DNA from: Achatina immaculata
Taxonomy: Eukaryota; Mollusca; Gastropoda; Stylommatophora; Achatinidae
NCBI GenBank assembly: GCA_009760885.1
Contig: CM019721.1
Location: 22,391,490-22,455,489 of the forward strand
Direction of reading: 5' to 3'
Length of the DNA: 64,000 bases
The notes under the pieces were generated by a model. It did no database searches and was not told where the DNA came from. It saw nothing but the letters and a program-made list of their open reading frames with translations. The position numbers were made by a program, and so were the translations under genes. Of this stretch, positions 1-10,612 are shown piece by piece (the stretch's first letter is position 1; the number at the start of each line of letters is the position of its first letter).

Positions 1-124
1 ATGGCTGGGCACATCACATCATTCATAAAGTGCGTTAAAATCTCTGCCAGGTGGGTACTAAGACAACTCACTCTTGATCTGAACGAATGTCGTAAGGATA
101 TTTGTAAAACTCCTCTTCTTGTAA

Positions 125-945
125 TTGAAAGACACTACTACGTGTAACCACTGGAGACAAATGATGGCTACATTACTTCCAGCCAGAGAAAAAGCGAGCC
201 AGCAAGGAGTGGCCACATTCTTTCTGTCTGAAACAAAAGAAATTCTGTACAGCTCTATCAGCCGGAAAATTGATGCTCATGCTCTATGGGACTGTAAAAA
301 TCCATTTCTGGAACACTACATGCCCATAGTAATTACTATCAGCAGTGATGTATACTATGATCTTCTTGAAAACCACTTTTTACCTACTATTAAGTCGAAA
401 CTTCGCGGTTTGCTCACTTCTGGTATGTTGTTACAGTATGGTAAGGCACGGTCTCACACAGCACGTACAAAAGTTCGACAAATTATGGATCTGCGTTATG
501 AGTGTCTCCCATACACCGAATATTCAGCAATCTTGCATCACGTGATTGTCATGTCTTTTTGTCCATTAAGAAGGCTCTGTGTGAGAAGTTCAAACTGGAC
601 GAAAAGATTAGAGAGGCCGCTCATTGTTGGGTACAGAGTCAGTGTGACAAGTTCAGTCCTGACTAAAATATTAGAGAAGCCGCTCATAGTTGGATAAAGA
701 GTCAGTGTGAGAATTTCAGTCCTTACGAAAAGATTAGAGAGGCCGCTCATATTTGGGTACAGAGTCAGTGTAAGAAGTTCAGTCTGGACGAAAAGATTAG
801 AGAGGCCGCTCATAGTTGGCTAAAGAGTCAGTGCGAGAAGTTCAATCTGGACGAAAAGATTAGAGAGGCCGCTCATAGTTGGGTACAGAGTCAGTGTGAG
901 AAGTTTAGTGCATACGAAAAGATTAGAGAGCCCGCTCATAGTTGA
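125..945 (+). pseudogene. Mariner (IS630/Tc1/mariner) transposase remnant, C-terminal half
   Basis: Cut-and-paste DNA transposase of the mariner group, inactive. The frame from 125 shows ALWDCKNPFLEHYMP at about 280-330, then a stretch ending in SGMLLQYGKARSHTART (about 418-474), which aligns with the usual mariner block around LLQHDNARPHTA. The second catalytic aspartate of that block is glycine here, so the enzyme would be dead even without other damage. A frameshift near 541 moves the frame; from 544 it reads DCHVFLSIKKALCEKFKLDE, matching the conserved DYHxFGPLKxAL region before the C-terminus. The last helix region is then tandemly expanded (separate entry) and ends at a TGA at 943-945. 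The N-terminal DNA-binding half is not recognisable, and no terminal inverted repeats were found. Confidence 0.8.
598..945 (+). repeat. 63-bp in-frame tandem repeat in the mariner C-terminus
   Basis: Units start at 598, 661, 724, 787, 850 and 913 (last partial), each exactly 63 bp or 21 codons. The translated unit reads DEKIREAAHSWVQSQCEKF plus two residues, which is the mariner segment that follows the FGPLKxAL motif. The frame stays constant through all copies. Only copy 2 has a stop (TAA at 664-666), so that nonsense change arose in, or was confined to, one copy. Variation such as SWVQ/SWIK/SWLK shows the copies have diverged since amplification. Confidence 0.9.
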
Positions 946-1003
946 GTAATGAGTCAAACAAATTTATATTTTTCTCATGAAATCCATGCATTAGTGAATC
1001 TGT

Positions 1004-1263
1004 GTCAGACCTGCACTGCACGTGGCGATGACAGACCTGCACTGTCCATGTCAGTGACACACCTTCACTGGCCTTGACGGTGATAGACATGCACTGAACG
1101 TGCCGGTGACACACCTTCATTGGCCCTGGCGGTGACAGACGTGCACTGAACGTGCTGGTGACAGACCGGCACGGAATGTGGCGGTGACAGACTTGCACAG
1201 TCCGTGGAAGTGACAGACCAGCATGGATTGTGGCGGTGACAGACCTACAATGAACGTGACGGA
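1004..1263. repeat. 26-bp minisatellite, about 10 copies
   Basis: About ten diverged tandem copies of a 26-bp GC-richer unit beginning GACAGACCTGCACTG and usually ending GGCGGT. No indels between copies are evident. The unit is not a multiple of three and the array shows no coding signal. Confidence 0.85.
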
Positions 1264-2700
1264 TGCTTTGTTGGAAGTGCTAAAGAGCTTTCGATAACAT
1301 TTGTACATTTTATTAATACAGTTTTGAGTTGCCCTTGTATAATTTCATAAAAGGTTTTGTCTAGTAGAAAATAATGTTTGTTAAAAACAGGCGCTGGTTT
1401 TAGTGTTCTGTTGCTAGGACCTTGTTTTGTTCTAAAATCACTTTCACCGTGTTATCTTTTCCTACCTTTCCTCATTTTTGTTTTGTTTTGTTTTGTTTCA
1501 AGTTTTCCAAATGCCGCTTTGTCTCCATGTTTTCAAAATTACAGTTATATTTGGACAATTTTAATTTGAAGTTGAATGCCTTACTGTGTTTTTTATTAAA
1601 AATGATGTAAAGTAGTATCACTATTTTTAAGTGATAAGTTACCGAGATTGTGTGTGCTACTGCTTTATGAGTTTAAGTGGAGTAAGTTATAATCAATTTG
1701 ACTGTTGAATCTGATAGTATAAGCAATTGTTTCTTTGATATACGCAGGGAAATAAACACACTCAGGCACACAACTCCAACTTAGATCACAGCAGCACAGT
1801 ATGAGAACCTCTGACATTTCCGAGACACAACCACAGATAACATCGTGTAGTGGCTTGACAAGATGTGAAGTACAAAACAAGTTTTACTAATGAGTACTAA
1901 TATTAGGTGACATGATGTGAAGAATGTTAAACAATAGGTACAGTTGGGCTTCACCCCCAGCAAGACAGAAGTTTGCCATTTGGAAAGTGGATGCTCTACA
2001 CCCACACCCAGACAAACACGTTCTAACAAAATGATAACAAAAGTACAATTTACTGAATGTCATGAACATGCCACTTAATTTCCACAAAAGTCACACATAA
2101 ATTTTAAAACCACTGGTCCTAATAAATTTCAACAGTGCTACAATAACAGCTAACACTAGCACAAACGTATTGGTTAAGCTGACTAAACTAAATCACTTCA
2201 AGCTGTTCTACATAGTTTCACACTGATCACAGTCCTATCATAAAAAACTTTTACTCTGATCAAAACTTCTATCATGTCTATCCTAACCTTTCTTCTTCTC
2301 ATTCTCTTAATGTCTAGTAGTCAAATCGTAGGGTGCTTTTTTCTACCCGAGCGACCACCAGAGGACCGGATTTCCCCGATCACTCTGTGCTTATTCTAAT
2401 ATACTGCTACATTTTCCCCCTCCCCCAAGGTAGAGATTTATCTATCAAATCTCTAACAAAAAAGTTATATATATATATATATATTATTTCTGTCTTCTCT
2501 CACCAAACTGTGAGATAACATACACACTGAATGAAAAAACAATGTATCCTTCAATAGGATAATTGGAAATACAATTAGTACAGTTAACATTTGTGATGCA
2601 TAATACAAATATACGTATTTTACAACTTTATGTAATGAGCTCTTATAGTTTCATTATAAGTTATTCAACAGAATAGGAGCTAAGGATGTACTCCGATCTT
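1264..2700. other. No recognisable gene
   Basis: AT-rich sequence with a few TTTTG runs (1478-1498) and a short (TA)n at about 2466-2484. A GC-richer patch at 2330-2440 (ACCCGAGCGACCACCAGAGG) could belong to a terminal repeat of the adjacent gypsy element, but no matching copy was found on the other side of that element. Confidence 0.6.
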
Positions 2701-2710
2701 AGGAACACTA

Positions 2711-3388
2711 TCACTCTAATGCCTCGATTGCTCCTATCGAAATCTCTATAGATTTCAAACTATACTGTAGGAGGATTAAGTCCACCATATTGCTCACTAT
2801 GTGCTCTATGAACTGCTTCCTCAAATCCCATTCAAACAAAGGGAACTTTTCCACTATCACAATGTGAAGGTTTCTCATCGTGAGCTTTACTATGACCAAG
2901 CTATCGATGATCAGCCTTATTGCCACTACGAGCTTACGATTTAACATGTACAACTGATCAGTCTCCGATTCGAAATCGGCACTAGCTGAGGTCTCGTCGG
3001 AAAAGTAATCTTCACCTTGAGGAAAGTGATCCTTCCGAAACTGATGACATATCTCCTCTCGCTTCCTATGCTTCCACCTACGACGGGGTCTGAAATCATG
3101 CACCAACATGGGAACTGCTGAGGCAGAAGCATCCACCTCCATATAATGGTCTGAGTTTGAGCTCCAGCATCCACTGTCCGCTGGACTTCCTTCGGGAACC
3201 ACGACGGAACCCTTGGAACAAAACGAGGAGGCGGTGGTAGGGAGTATCTCTCTTTAGTGGGACTTGGCGACTTGGATCTTAAACGATCTGGAACGTACTT
3301 CCGATGGAAAGTCCCATTAGGCAAAAAACATGTTAATGGCGACATCGTGTAATATAGGCAACGAGGTGTTTGTCGCACTATCTACTTT
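2711..3388 (-). other. C-terminal stretch of the gypsy element, function unassigned
   Basis: Two overlapping minus-strand frames (3378-2941 and 3202-2711) are open but match no integrase motif I recognise. The second has a basic patch RPRRRWKHRKREE. Its position downstream of RNase H is where integrase should be, so it may be a divergent tail or unrelated flanking sequence. Confidence 0.35.
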
Positions 3389-4226
3389 CTACTTCAACTG
3401 ACAGGGACATGGCAGGTCAGTCTGAATTGAGCAGTCTACTAAAAGAGGGGGCCCTGCCTGCGAATAGGCCTCAAAGAACCTCACTGACTTGACATCACAC
3501 GTCTCAGACCCAAGTGTCTGAAGTTTGTCCCTGTAAACAACATGTGCTGGTACTGGAACAGAGGTGGTACCATTGAAAAGAGCTAAGGCTTGATTTCTCG
3601 CACCCGGATGAAACAATATCTGGAAGTCCATGGTGCGGAAGTTAGCAAACCACCTCTGCAACTTGACTTCTGACGTCTCAAGCCGACTGAGGAATGTATC
3701 CACCAGGGGTATATGACTTCACTACAAAGTGTCTGTTCGCCAGAAAATATTTCAACTTCGTTGTGGCGTAATGGACAGCATACTCTTCTCTCTCGAAAGT
3801 GGACCACTTAGTCTGAGAGCGCAACAGCTTCTGTGAAAGAAAATGCAATAGCTCTTCGATAGAGAGCCCATCAGAAGTGGAAGCCGTCTCCACAAAACAG
3901 ACTCAAATCGCAACATTGGAGGTATCTGTATACATGGTAAGTGGTTTCTGCAAATCAGGATGCGAGAGAAGCGTTGTCTTGGCAAGGCGATTTTTCAGAA
4001 ACTCGAACGCCATTTGACAGTCTGTAGACCATTTGAATCGAAGACCCTTTTTGGTGAGATCCACAATAGGAGCCAAGATCTCCGAAAAATGGGGAATGAA
4101 ACGTCTATAATAACTACACGTCCCCAGAAAAGAGCAAAGTTTCTTTATATTCAAAGGGGATGGCATTTCGGAAATGGCTCTGACCTTCTCAAGACCAGGA
4201 GATATGCCTGACTGACTGATGAAATA
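3389..4226 (-). pseudogene. gypsy connection and RNase H domain remnant
   Basis: RNase H removes the RNA template after first-strand synthesis. The minus strand shows the tether SFLGTCSYYRRFIPHFSEI and then LTKKGLRFKWSTDCQMAF (4166-3950). Next come MYTDTSNVAI, the first RNase H acidic block (usual LYTDAS), and after a frameshift KWSTFEREEYAVHYA with the catalytic Glu (about 3800). KLKYFLANRHFVVKS follows, then the end of the domain FRTMDFQILFHPGARNQALA (3640-3600). At least two frame changes occur between these blocks. Confidence 0.8.
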
Positions 4227-5062
4227 TCAGAGATACTTAGTCTCAGATGCCGCAGAGTGGCATTTCGATGGTTTGAGCTTGATCTTATACTCGCGCAATC
4301 TGTTAAAAACTGTCTGAAGATCGCGAACATGATCTTCGATCGTTCCATTAGTGAACATCAATATGTCGTCGATGCAGGCTAGTGCGAACTTTCCTAGGCC
4401 TTGCAATACTGTGCCCTTGAGTGCGACAAAGTTAGATGGTGCCCCTATTAAACCGAAGCTAATATAATTCGAACGAAGACAGCCAAGATGGCAGCTGAAA
4501 GCTGACTTATGCTGTGCATCATCGAACAAGGGAATGCACCAAAGGCCACATCTAGCATCGAAAGTGCTGAAAATCTTGGCTTTACCTATCGTGTTCAGAA
4601 TATCCTCAATACGTGGTAATGGATGTGACACTGAACGCATCACAGCACAGCATTGAGTGCACGGTAGTCGCAAGAGAAACGATGCGTACCATCTTTCTTA
4701 GTCACCAAGACAACCGGTAACGACCACTCTGAGATCGTGCGGGAAATGATTCCGTCTCGCAACATATTCTCGTCGGCCTTCTCGATCACCTCTCCTCTCA
4801 CCAAAGGAGTACGATATGGTTTCCTGGAGATCGCCTGTATCAGTCTCTATCTGAACTGTCGAGGTGTGAGAAATCTCGGAATCAGCCAAGGCAAAGATAT
4901 CCGTATTCTCTGCCAACAAACTGGAAATAATGTTCTTGTGCACATCCGGACACTGAAACTCAGTTGTTAACTCTACAATACAAGAATCTAGCTCAACGGA
5001 GTCCACTGGCTCTACAATACAAGAATCTAGCTCAAAAGAGTCCGCTGACTCTGTGAGTGGAG
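4227..5062 (-). pseudogene. gypsy reverse transcriptase remnant
   Basis: RNA-dependent DNA polymerase domain. From 5062 the minus strand shows the upstream block ending HTSTVQIETDTGD, typical of the start of gypsy RT. The frame then breaks and resumes at about 4640 with HPLPRIEDILNTIGKAKIFS, the FSTFDARCGLW block (first catalytic Asp), FGLIGAPSNFVAL, and ACIDDILMF, which carries the DD pair. The thumb region KLKPSKCHSAA follows. Motif order and spacing are normal for gypsy, with IDD where VDD or YDD is usual. Frameshifts near 4690 and 4230 make it non-functional. Confidence 0.85.
4971..5048. repeat. 39-bp tandem duplication at the gypsy RT N-terminus
   Basis: Two adjacent copies at 4971-5009 and 5010-5048 share CTCTACAATACAAGAATCTA and the sequence after it. 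The unit is 39 bp (13 codons), and on the minus strand both copies read VELDSCIVE or FELDSCIVE in the same frame. Confidence 0.85.
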
Positions 5063-5395
5063 TCATTTTATCGAGAACACATCCACACTTAACCTTGGTG
5101 TGCTTACTTGAATGGTTAGTGAGGTTATCACATGATAGTGATGAGTGTGGGGGTCACAGACATTGATTACTGTCATCAGGGGATAGTGATGAGTGTGGGG
5201 CTGACTAATATTGCTTATTGTCATCACGAACACAGAATCCTTGAGTAGACAGACATTAGCTGCTGTGTCTAATAATGCCTTAACTCTACAAGAGCCAAAA
5301 GAAACAAGGACAGAAGTCGGTATAGGGTAATTCGCAGTCACCCAGAGTAGTGGTGAAGCATGCGAAAACGAAATGGATTGTTTGGCAGTGTAACG
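5063..5395 (-). pseudogene. Retroviral-type aspartic protease remnant with internal duplication
   Basis: Gag-pol processing protease of the gypsy element. The minus strand reads VLVSFGSCRVKALLDTAANV around 5310-5250, matching the ALLDTGAxxS active-site loop of LTR-element proteases. The motif is DTA instead of DTG. Shortly after the active site a 48-bp in-frame tandem duplication (5134-5229) inserts 16 extra residues and displaces the flap region. It lies directly upstream of the reverse transcriptase segment. Confidence 0.7.
5134..5229. repeat. 48-bp tandem duplication inside the gypsy protease
   Basis: Two copies start at 5134 and 5182, each beginning GATAGTGATGAGTGTGGGG. The spacing is 48 bp (16 codons) and the frame is preserved. 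On the minus strand both copies encode a PHTHHY core. Confidence 0.75.
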
Positions 5396-6284
5396 AAATT
5401 TACTATTTATCTATCTCTAAAGCACCACTATAATAGTATTGGCGCCAACTAAAATGGTTTTCTGTTGGGTTGATTAAATCTTCTTGTGGAGTACAGTTTC
5501 ATCTTAGAAATTTCTTCTTGTTGTTGGTGTTCTAAAACCACCTAAATTTCTATGTTAGACACTGAGAAAATACAACAAGACACCCAGGCTTCCAACTCCA
5601 CAGAATAATACAGATACAACTTAACATAACTTGGCAGTCTTCCAACCAAAACAAACTGGTCAACAATGAGAATTCCAACAAAGCCAATTGGTGTAGTTAT
5701 ATCATCAGACAACACACATTTATTGATGGACAAAATGAGGGGTGAAATCATGATGATGGGAAGGTAGCCATCAGGCTGAACAGAAATTACAATGACAATG
5801 CCCGGCGTGAGAGAACTCAACGCCATATGGGCGAAAAACTTACAATGTCCTTATACACACAAAATCATACTTACAATGTTCCACCCGAACTACCTCAGCC
5901 ATCACAAGAACACCTAAATCCTCCAACTAACTACAAAAAAAAAAAAAAACTACCACTACTAAAAACTCTTCTTAACAAGACTTCATCTACATCAAACTAG
6001 TAAGGTGCTTCCTACAACAAACAAGTAAGGCTCCCTTTAGACTAATCGTGAGTGGTATTTATACTATCCCTACCCACTCAGTTTACTCCATGCTGCACGC
6101 TTTTCCCAAGACCCCCGCTCAATGGTCTCAACCAACCTACCATTTAACAAGGGTACTCACACTATTAATTATTTCCTAAATACCAAGCCTGCTTATAACC
6201 CAAGCCAAAAGCATACTGCTATAGCAGACTAAGATGGCGTAAAAACTCTGTCGAAAGCAACCGAGTTCTTAGCGGGCGGACATG
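5396..6284. other. About 0.85-kb non-coding stretch between gypsy gag and protease
   Basis: The coding match stops at about 6245 (gag side) and resumes at about 5395 (protease side). In between are an A-run at 5935-5950, a palindromic TTGGCGCCAA at about 5440 and no coding match. It could be a later insertion or a decayed gag-pol junction; I see no terminal repeats that decide this. Confidence 0.4.
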
Positions 6285-6745
6285 TCAGTTTAAATATGAC
6301 CGAGTATTTCTAGACCTCTGCCTATAATATCTGGCAATGTGGCCGTATTTACCACAATTATAACACAACCTGTTGTCAAGTGGTTGTGTACGTACATGTC
6401 TTCTGGGTCTTGTTTTGGATCTTTGTTGGTCAACCCTACCTTCTTCTCTGGGAGGTGCAGGAGCTGTCGATCTCTCCTGTTGAGCAACCAGATACACTCT
6501 CCGATCACTGGGTCTTGGGCTTTCATTCACTGTAGCCATCTCATTTCTAGGCTGAGAACCTGTAAACAGTCTGCCAGGAACCACAGCTAAGGTTCACCGA
6601 CTTAGTTAAATTGTTCTCTTTCATAAAAGTATCTGGCTTTTCTCTTAGTAACTTTGTTTCCAAGCCTCTTGGAAGTAGTGCATCGATGAATGACTGCACA
6701 AGTTGCCTCTGAGCCAACGGAGATACCAGTTCTGCTGCAGAGTAT
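6285..6745 (-). pseudogene. gag remnant: capsid tail plus CCHC zinc knuckle
   Basis: Structural protein of the gypsy element that binds genomic RNA. The upstream part (about 6745-6600) reads LAQRQLVQSFIDALLPRGLE, resembling the capsid C-terminal domain of gypsy gag proteins. After a break the frame starting at 6584 gives a basic linker (KTRPRRHVRTQ) and a zinc knuckle CYNCGKYGHIARYY near 6345-6305. The knuckle is the C-x2-C-x4-H-x4-C type, but its fourth ligand is tyrosine (ARYY where C is expected), so zinc binding would be impaired. The frame ends at a stop at 6285. Confidence 0.75.
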
Positions 6746-7120
6746 GCAACTCTAGTGTAAACATTTTGGATGATTATTGGTATTTTATTTTTGTGATTAT
6801 CCTTGGTTCTTATGATGTGATAGGTTCTTATGATGTAATAAGGTACTTCGCTAATGTGTAGGTCCTCTCTCTAACTGTGTCAGACTTGCCATATTGGGAC
6901 GGCAATCATTATTTATAGATGTTATTTGTCTACGTACAGTACACATAGAAACACAGCCAATTATATATATAAATGAAAACCAGAACTAAAGTTTCATAAC
7001 GATTTCCAGCTCACGTTGTTTAATAAACGAGAATGACAGAACAGAACTACAACACAGAGTGCATGACACAACATAACTGCCAATGATCAATACCAATAAT
7101 AGCATGGTTCATTAATATCA
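6746..7120. other. No recognisable gene
   Basis: AT-rich sequence with a short direct duplication (TTCTTATGATGT at about 6808 and 6827) and a small (TA)n near 6964. It may include the 5' side of the gypsy element, but no terminal repeat was identified. Confidence 0.5.
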
Positions 7121-7129
7121 ATTGTCTCA

Positions 7130-7747
7130 TTGTCTCAAATTAAACGGAACTATTCTAAAGCAGGTGCAGAAATTCAGATACCTTGGAGCAGTAATAACTT
7201 CAGATGGGAAATGCAGAACAGAAATTAGGAACAGAATAGGCCAAGCAAAGACTGCATTTCAGAGAATGAGAAACATATTAGCCAACACATCCTTATCAAT
7301 GAATGTTAGAAAACGAGTCCTAAAATGCTATATTGAACCTATCTTGTTATATGCAAGTGAATCATGGACAATAGGCAAGTCTGCACAAAAATCATTGGAA
7401 GCAGCAGAAATGTGGTTTATTAGAAGAATGTTGCGAATTCCCTGGACAGCAACAATAAATATTGAAGAATGTATGAGAAGAGCTGGAGAGACAAAAAACT
7501 TTGTCAAAAAAATAAGAGAGAGAGACAATGTACTTTCATAGGACATGCAATGAGAAGAGGGGGCATTGAAACTATTATAACAACAGGAAAAATAGAAGGA
7601 AGAAGATCAAGAGGAAGACCAAGAGAAATGATACTGGACAGTCTGACGGGATGGTGTGAGAGGAGATCACCAACTGAACTGATGGCCTGCATGAAGGATC
7701 GTGTACTCTGGAGAAGCATAATAGCCAACGCCAGTCGGCACGGCACC

Positions 7748-7783
<36 letters not shown>
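7130..7783 (+). mobile_element. RTE-type LINE family A, 5'-truncated 3' fragment
   Basis: Encodes only the C-terminal part of the LINE endonuclease/reverse-transcriptase polyprotein. Visible blocks are [20 protein letters not shown], then [18 protein letters not shown] and [14 protein letters not shown], and after a frameshift at about 7520-7540 GHAMRRGG and RRSRGRPREMILD, ending ANASRHGT. The 3' end is a (TGA)n tail at 7749-7783. The insertion is flanked by ATTGTCTCA at 7121-7129 (repeated again at 7129-7137) and at 7784-7792, a 9-bp target-site duplication. Five other copies of the same family occur in this window. Confidence 0.9.
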
Positions 7784-7784
<1 letters not shown>

Positions 7785-7792
7785 TTGTCTCA

Positions 7793-8480
7793 ATCATGAG
7801 TTCCATTTCTGCTAGTTCCCTATATAAATCAGCTGTTTCTTGGGTTCCTGCCTTTCTTCTAGTCCCACCTCTTCTCCCTCTCTACTCTCTACCTTATGAC
7901 TGTGGTCGTCGGTGCATTCTGCACCTGGTAGCTCATTATATTTCTCCCTTTTCTACTTTTCCTCTGCACTCTCTACCATATGACTTTGGTCGTCAGTGCA
8001 TTCTGCACCTGGTAGCCTCCTATCTTAATTCAGTACTTTTCTGTTGCCTGCGCTACTGTCTCCTTTCTTCCATAATTCCTTGCCACACTCAGCCTCACCA
8101 TACATACATGTAATCATCAGTATAATCATCATATAATCAATGCAATAAAAAATATGATACTCACATAATCAATGAACATATGCAAAGCCCCTCTAAGTGT
8201 ACTCGATACATCTAATGAATACAATTCTAACCAGCATTCGCTATCCATGTCCTATTCCTCATGTGCATAATTATAATATCCTTCATCTACACATAGAAAC
8301 TTTACGAAAATAATATTACAGAGGAGGCGCGATAACTATGAGTCATAACACAACTACACTCTACACACTTGCTACATATACACGCTAATAAACTAAACGA
8401 CTACATTTTAAATAATGCGCCTTTCCCTCAACCAATACTGGACAACACTAATATTAATTCGTTCACTTCTGTTATTTATC
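7793..8480. other. No gene; one 81-bp-spaced duplication
   Basis: Two diverged copies of a segment (CTCTCTACCTTATGACT and CTCTCTACCATATGACT) start near 7889 and 7970 and share GTGCATTCTGCACCTGGTAG. The rest is AT-rich sequence with no coding match. Confidence 0.6.
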
Positions 8481-8488
8481 CATGCTTG

Positions 8489-8489
8489 C

Positions 8490-8518
<29 letters not shown>
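8489..8518. repeat. (CT)n microsatellite
   Basis: A run of about 15 CT dinucleotides just before the LINE-like segment and the giant minisatellite. Confidence 0.9.
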
Positions 8519-8520
<2 letters not shown>

Positions 8521-8540
8521 CGCGATACGTTAGAACCCGC

Positions 8541-8700
8541 TCACTGGCTGGCCGGGTCAGAAAGAGACAAGAAATTAAAATTTTTCGAAGACAAATGCCT
8601 AAGTAAAATGCTCAGTATAAAGAGGAAAGAATTACAGAAAACCTCAGAGATCAGACAGATGAGCAAACAACAACCTTTCTCATGGCAGATCAGAAAAAGC
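8541..8700 (+). pseudogene. Possible RTE-type LINE C-terminal coding fragment at the array edge
   Basis: The plus strand reads KKLKFFEDKCLSKMLSIKRK, then ITENLRDQ-like or SEIRQMSKQQPFSWQIRKS depending on frame, and then LVYLQGIVRT. The second frame resembles the part of RTE LINE polyproteins where a KCLRKIL-type block is followed by an arginine-rich QPFxxQIRxRRLxYLGHI block. The frame runs straight into the first unit of the 48-bp minisatellite (SLVYLQGIVRTQGAGT, then SLVSLQCVVRNLGASS) before a stop at about 8803. If the match is right, the giant array started inside this coding region. The assignment is from motif resemblance only. Confidence 0.45.
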
Positions 8701-8819
8701 TTAGTGTACCTACAGGGCATTGTTAGAACCCAAGGAGCTGGTACAAGCTTAGTGTCGCTACAGTGCGTTGTTAGAAACCTAGGGGCATCATCAAGCTTAG
8801 TGTGACTACAGGACATTGT

Positions 8820-9400
8820 TAGAAACGTAAGGGCTGGTGCAAGCTTAGTGTGACTACAGAGCATTATTAGAAACCAATGGCCAGGTGCAGGCTTAGTGTG
8901 ACTACAGAGCATTATTAGAAACCAATGGCCAGGTGCAAGCTTAGTGTGACTACAGAGCATTATCACAAACCAATGGGCAGGTGCAAGCTTAGTGTGACTA
9001 CAGAGCATTATTAGAAACCAATGGGCAGGTGCAAGCTTAGTGTGACTACAGAGCATTATTAGAAACCAATGGCCAGGTGCAGGCTTAGTGTGACTACAGA
9101 GCATTATTAGAAACCAAGGGCCAGGTGCAGGCTTAGTGTGACTACAGAGCATTATCACAAACCAATGGGCAGGTGCAAGCTTAGTGTGACTACAGAGCAT
9201 TATTAGAAACCAATGGGCAGGTGCAAGCTTAGTGTGACTACAGAGCATTATTAGAAACCAAGGGCCAGGTGCAGGCTTAGTGTGACTACAGAGCATTATT
9301 AGAAACCAAGGGCCAGGTGCAAGCTTAGTGTGACTACAGAGCATTATTAGAAACCAAGGGGCTGGTACACGGTTAGTGTGACTTCAGGACATCGTTAGAA
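8820..9400. repeat. Array block 1: GGCCAGGTGCAAGCTT subfamily
   Basis: About 12 units of 48 bp with GAGCATTATTAGAAACCAAT as the distinctive part. Alternating GGCC/GGGC and AAGCTT/AGGCTT variants suggest amplification in groups of several units. Confidence 0.85.
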
Positions 9401-10221
9401 ACTAAGGGGCCGGTGCTAGCTTAGTGCGACCACAGAGCATTGTTAGAAACAAAATAGCTGATACAAGCTTAGTGTGACTACAGGAAATTGTTAGAAACAA
9501 AATAGCTGATACAAGCTTAGTGTGACTACAGAAAATTGTTAGAAACAAAATAGCTGATACAAGCTTAGTGTGACTACAGAAAATTGTTAGAAACAAAATA
9601 GCTGATACAAGATTAGTGTGACTACAGAGCATTGTTAGAAACAAAATAGCTGATACAAGATTAGTGTGACTACAGACCATTGTTAGAAACAAAATAGCTG
9701 ATACAAGCTTAGTGTGACTACAGAAAATTGTTAGAAACAAAATAGCTGATACAAGCTTAGTGTGACTACAGAAAATTGTTAGAAACAAAATAGCTGATAC
9801 AAGCTTAGTGTGACTACAGAAAATTGTTAGAAACAAAATAGCTGATACAAGCTTAGTGTGACTACAGAAAATTGTTAGAAACAAAATAGCTGATACAAGA
9901 TTAGTGTGACTACAGAGCATTGTTAGAAACAAAATAGCTGATACAAGATTAGTGTGACTACAGAGCATTGTTAGAAACAAAATAGCTGATACAAGCTTAG
10001 TGTGACTACAGAAAATTGTTAGAAACAAAATAGCTGATACAAGATTAGTGTGACTACAGAGCATTGTTAGAAACAAAATAGCTGATACAAGCTTAGTGTG
10101 ACTACTGAGCATTGTTAGAAACAAGATAGCTAATGCAGGCTTAGTGTGACTACAGAGCATTGTTAGAAACAAAATAGCTGATGCATGCTTAGTGTGACTA
10201 CAGAGCATTGTTAGAACCTAG
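9400..10221. repeat. Array block 2: AAAATAGCTGATACAAG subfamily
   Basis: About 17 units of 48 bp, nearly identical. Two variants are interspersed: one with AAGCTT and GAAAATTG, the other with AAGATT and GAGCATTG. Their order implies unequal exchange involving multi-unit segments. Confidence 0.85.
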
Positions 10222-10612
10222 AGACTGATGCATGCTTAGTGTGACTACAGAACATTGTTAGAACCTAGAGACTGGTGCATGCTTAGTGTGACTGCAGAAC
10301 ATTGTTAGAACCTAGAGACTGGTGCATGCTTAGTGTGACTACAGAACATTGTTAGAACCTAGAAACTGGTGCATGCTTAGTGTGACTACAGAACATTGTT
10401 AGAACTTAGAGACTGGTGCATGCTTAGTGTGACTACATAACATTGTTAGAACCTAGAGACTGGTGCATGCTTAGTGTGACTATAGAGCATTGTTAGAACT
10501 TAGAGACTGGTGCATGCTTAGTGTGACTACAGAGCATTGTTAGAAACAAGGGGTCTGTTGCAAGCTTAGTGTGATTACAGGGTATTATTAGAAACTTAGG
10601 GTCTAGTGCAAG

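Larger units (their letters stand above)
2711..6745 (-). mobile_element. Degenerate gypsy-type LTR retrotransposon, no integrase seen
   Basis: On the minus strand the order is gag capsid tail and CCHC knuckle (6745-6285), a non-coding insertion (about 6284-5396), aspartic protease (5395-5063), reverse transcriptase (5062-4227), RNase H (4226-3389) and an unassigned C-terminal stretch (3388-2711). This is the gypsy/Ty3 gene order as far as it goes. The zinc-binding and DDE integrase domains expected downstream of RNase H were not found, and no pair of long terminal repeats was recognised. Several frameshifts and stops interrupt the coding region. The element is old and non-autonomous. Confidence 0.8.

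Noticed and set aside
8541..10208. Two minus-strand frames of about 267 codons with a 16-residue repeat, as protein-coding genes
   Set aside because: They exist because the unit is 48 bp. They vanish where units are 44 or 47 bp, the opposite strand is also open in some blocks, and no start context, splice site or domain is visible.
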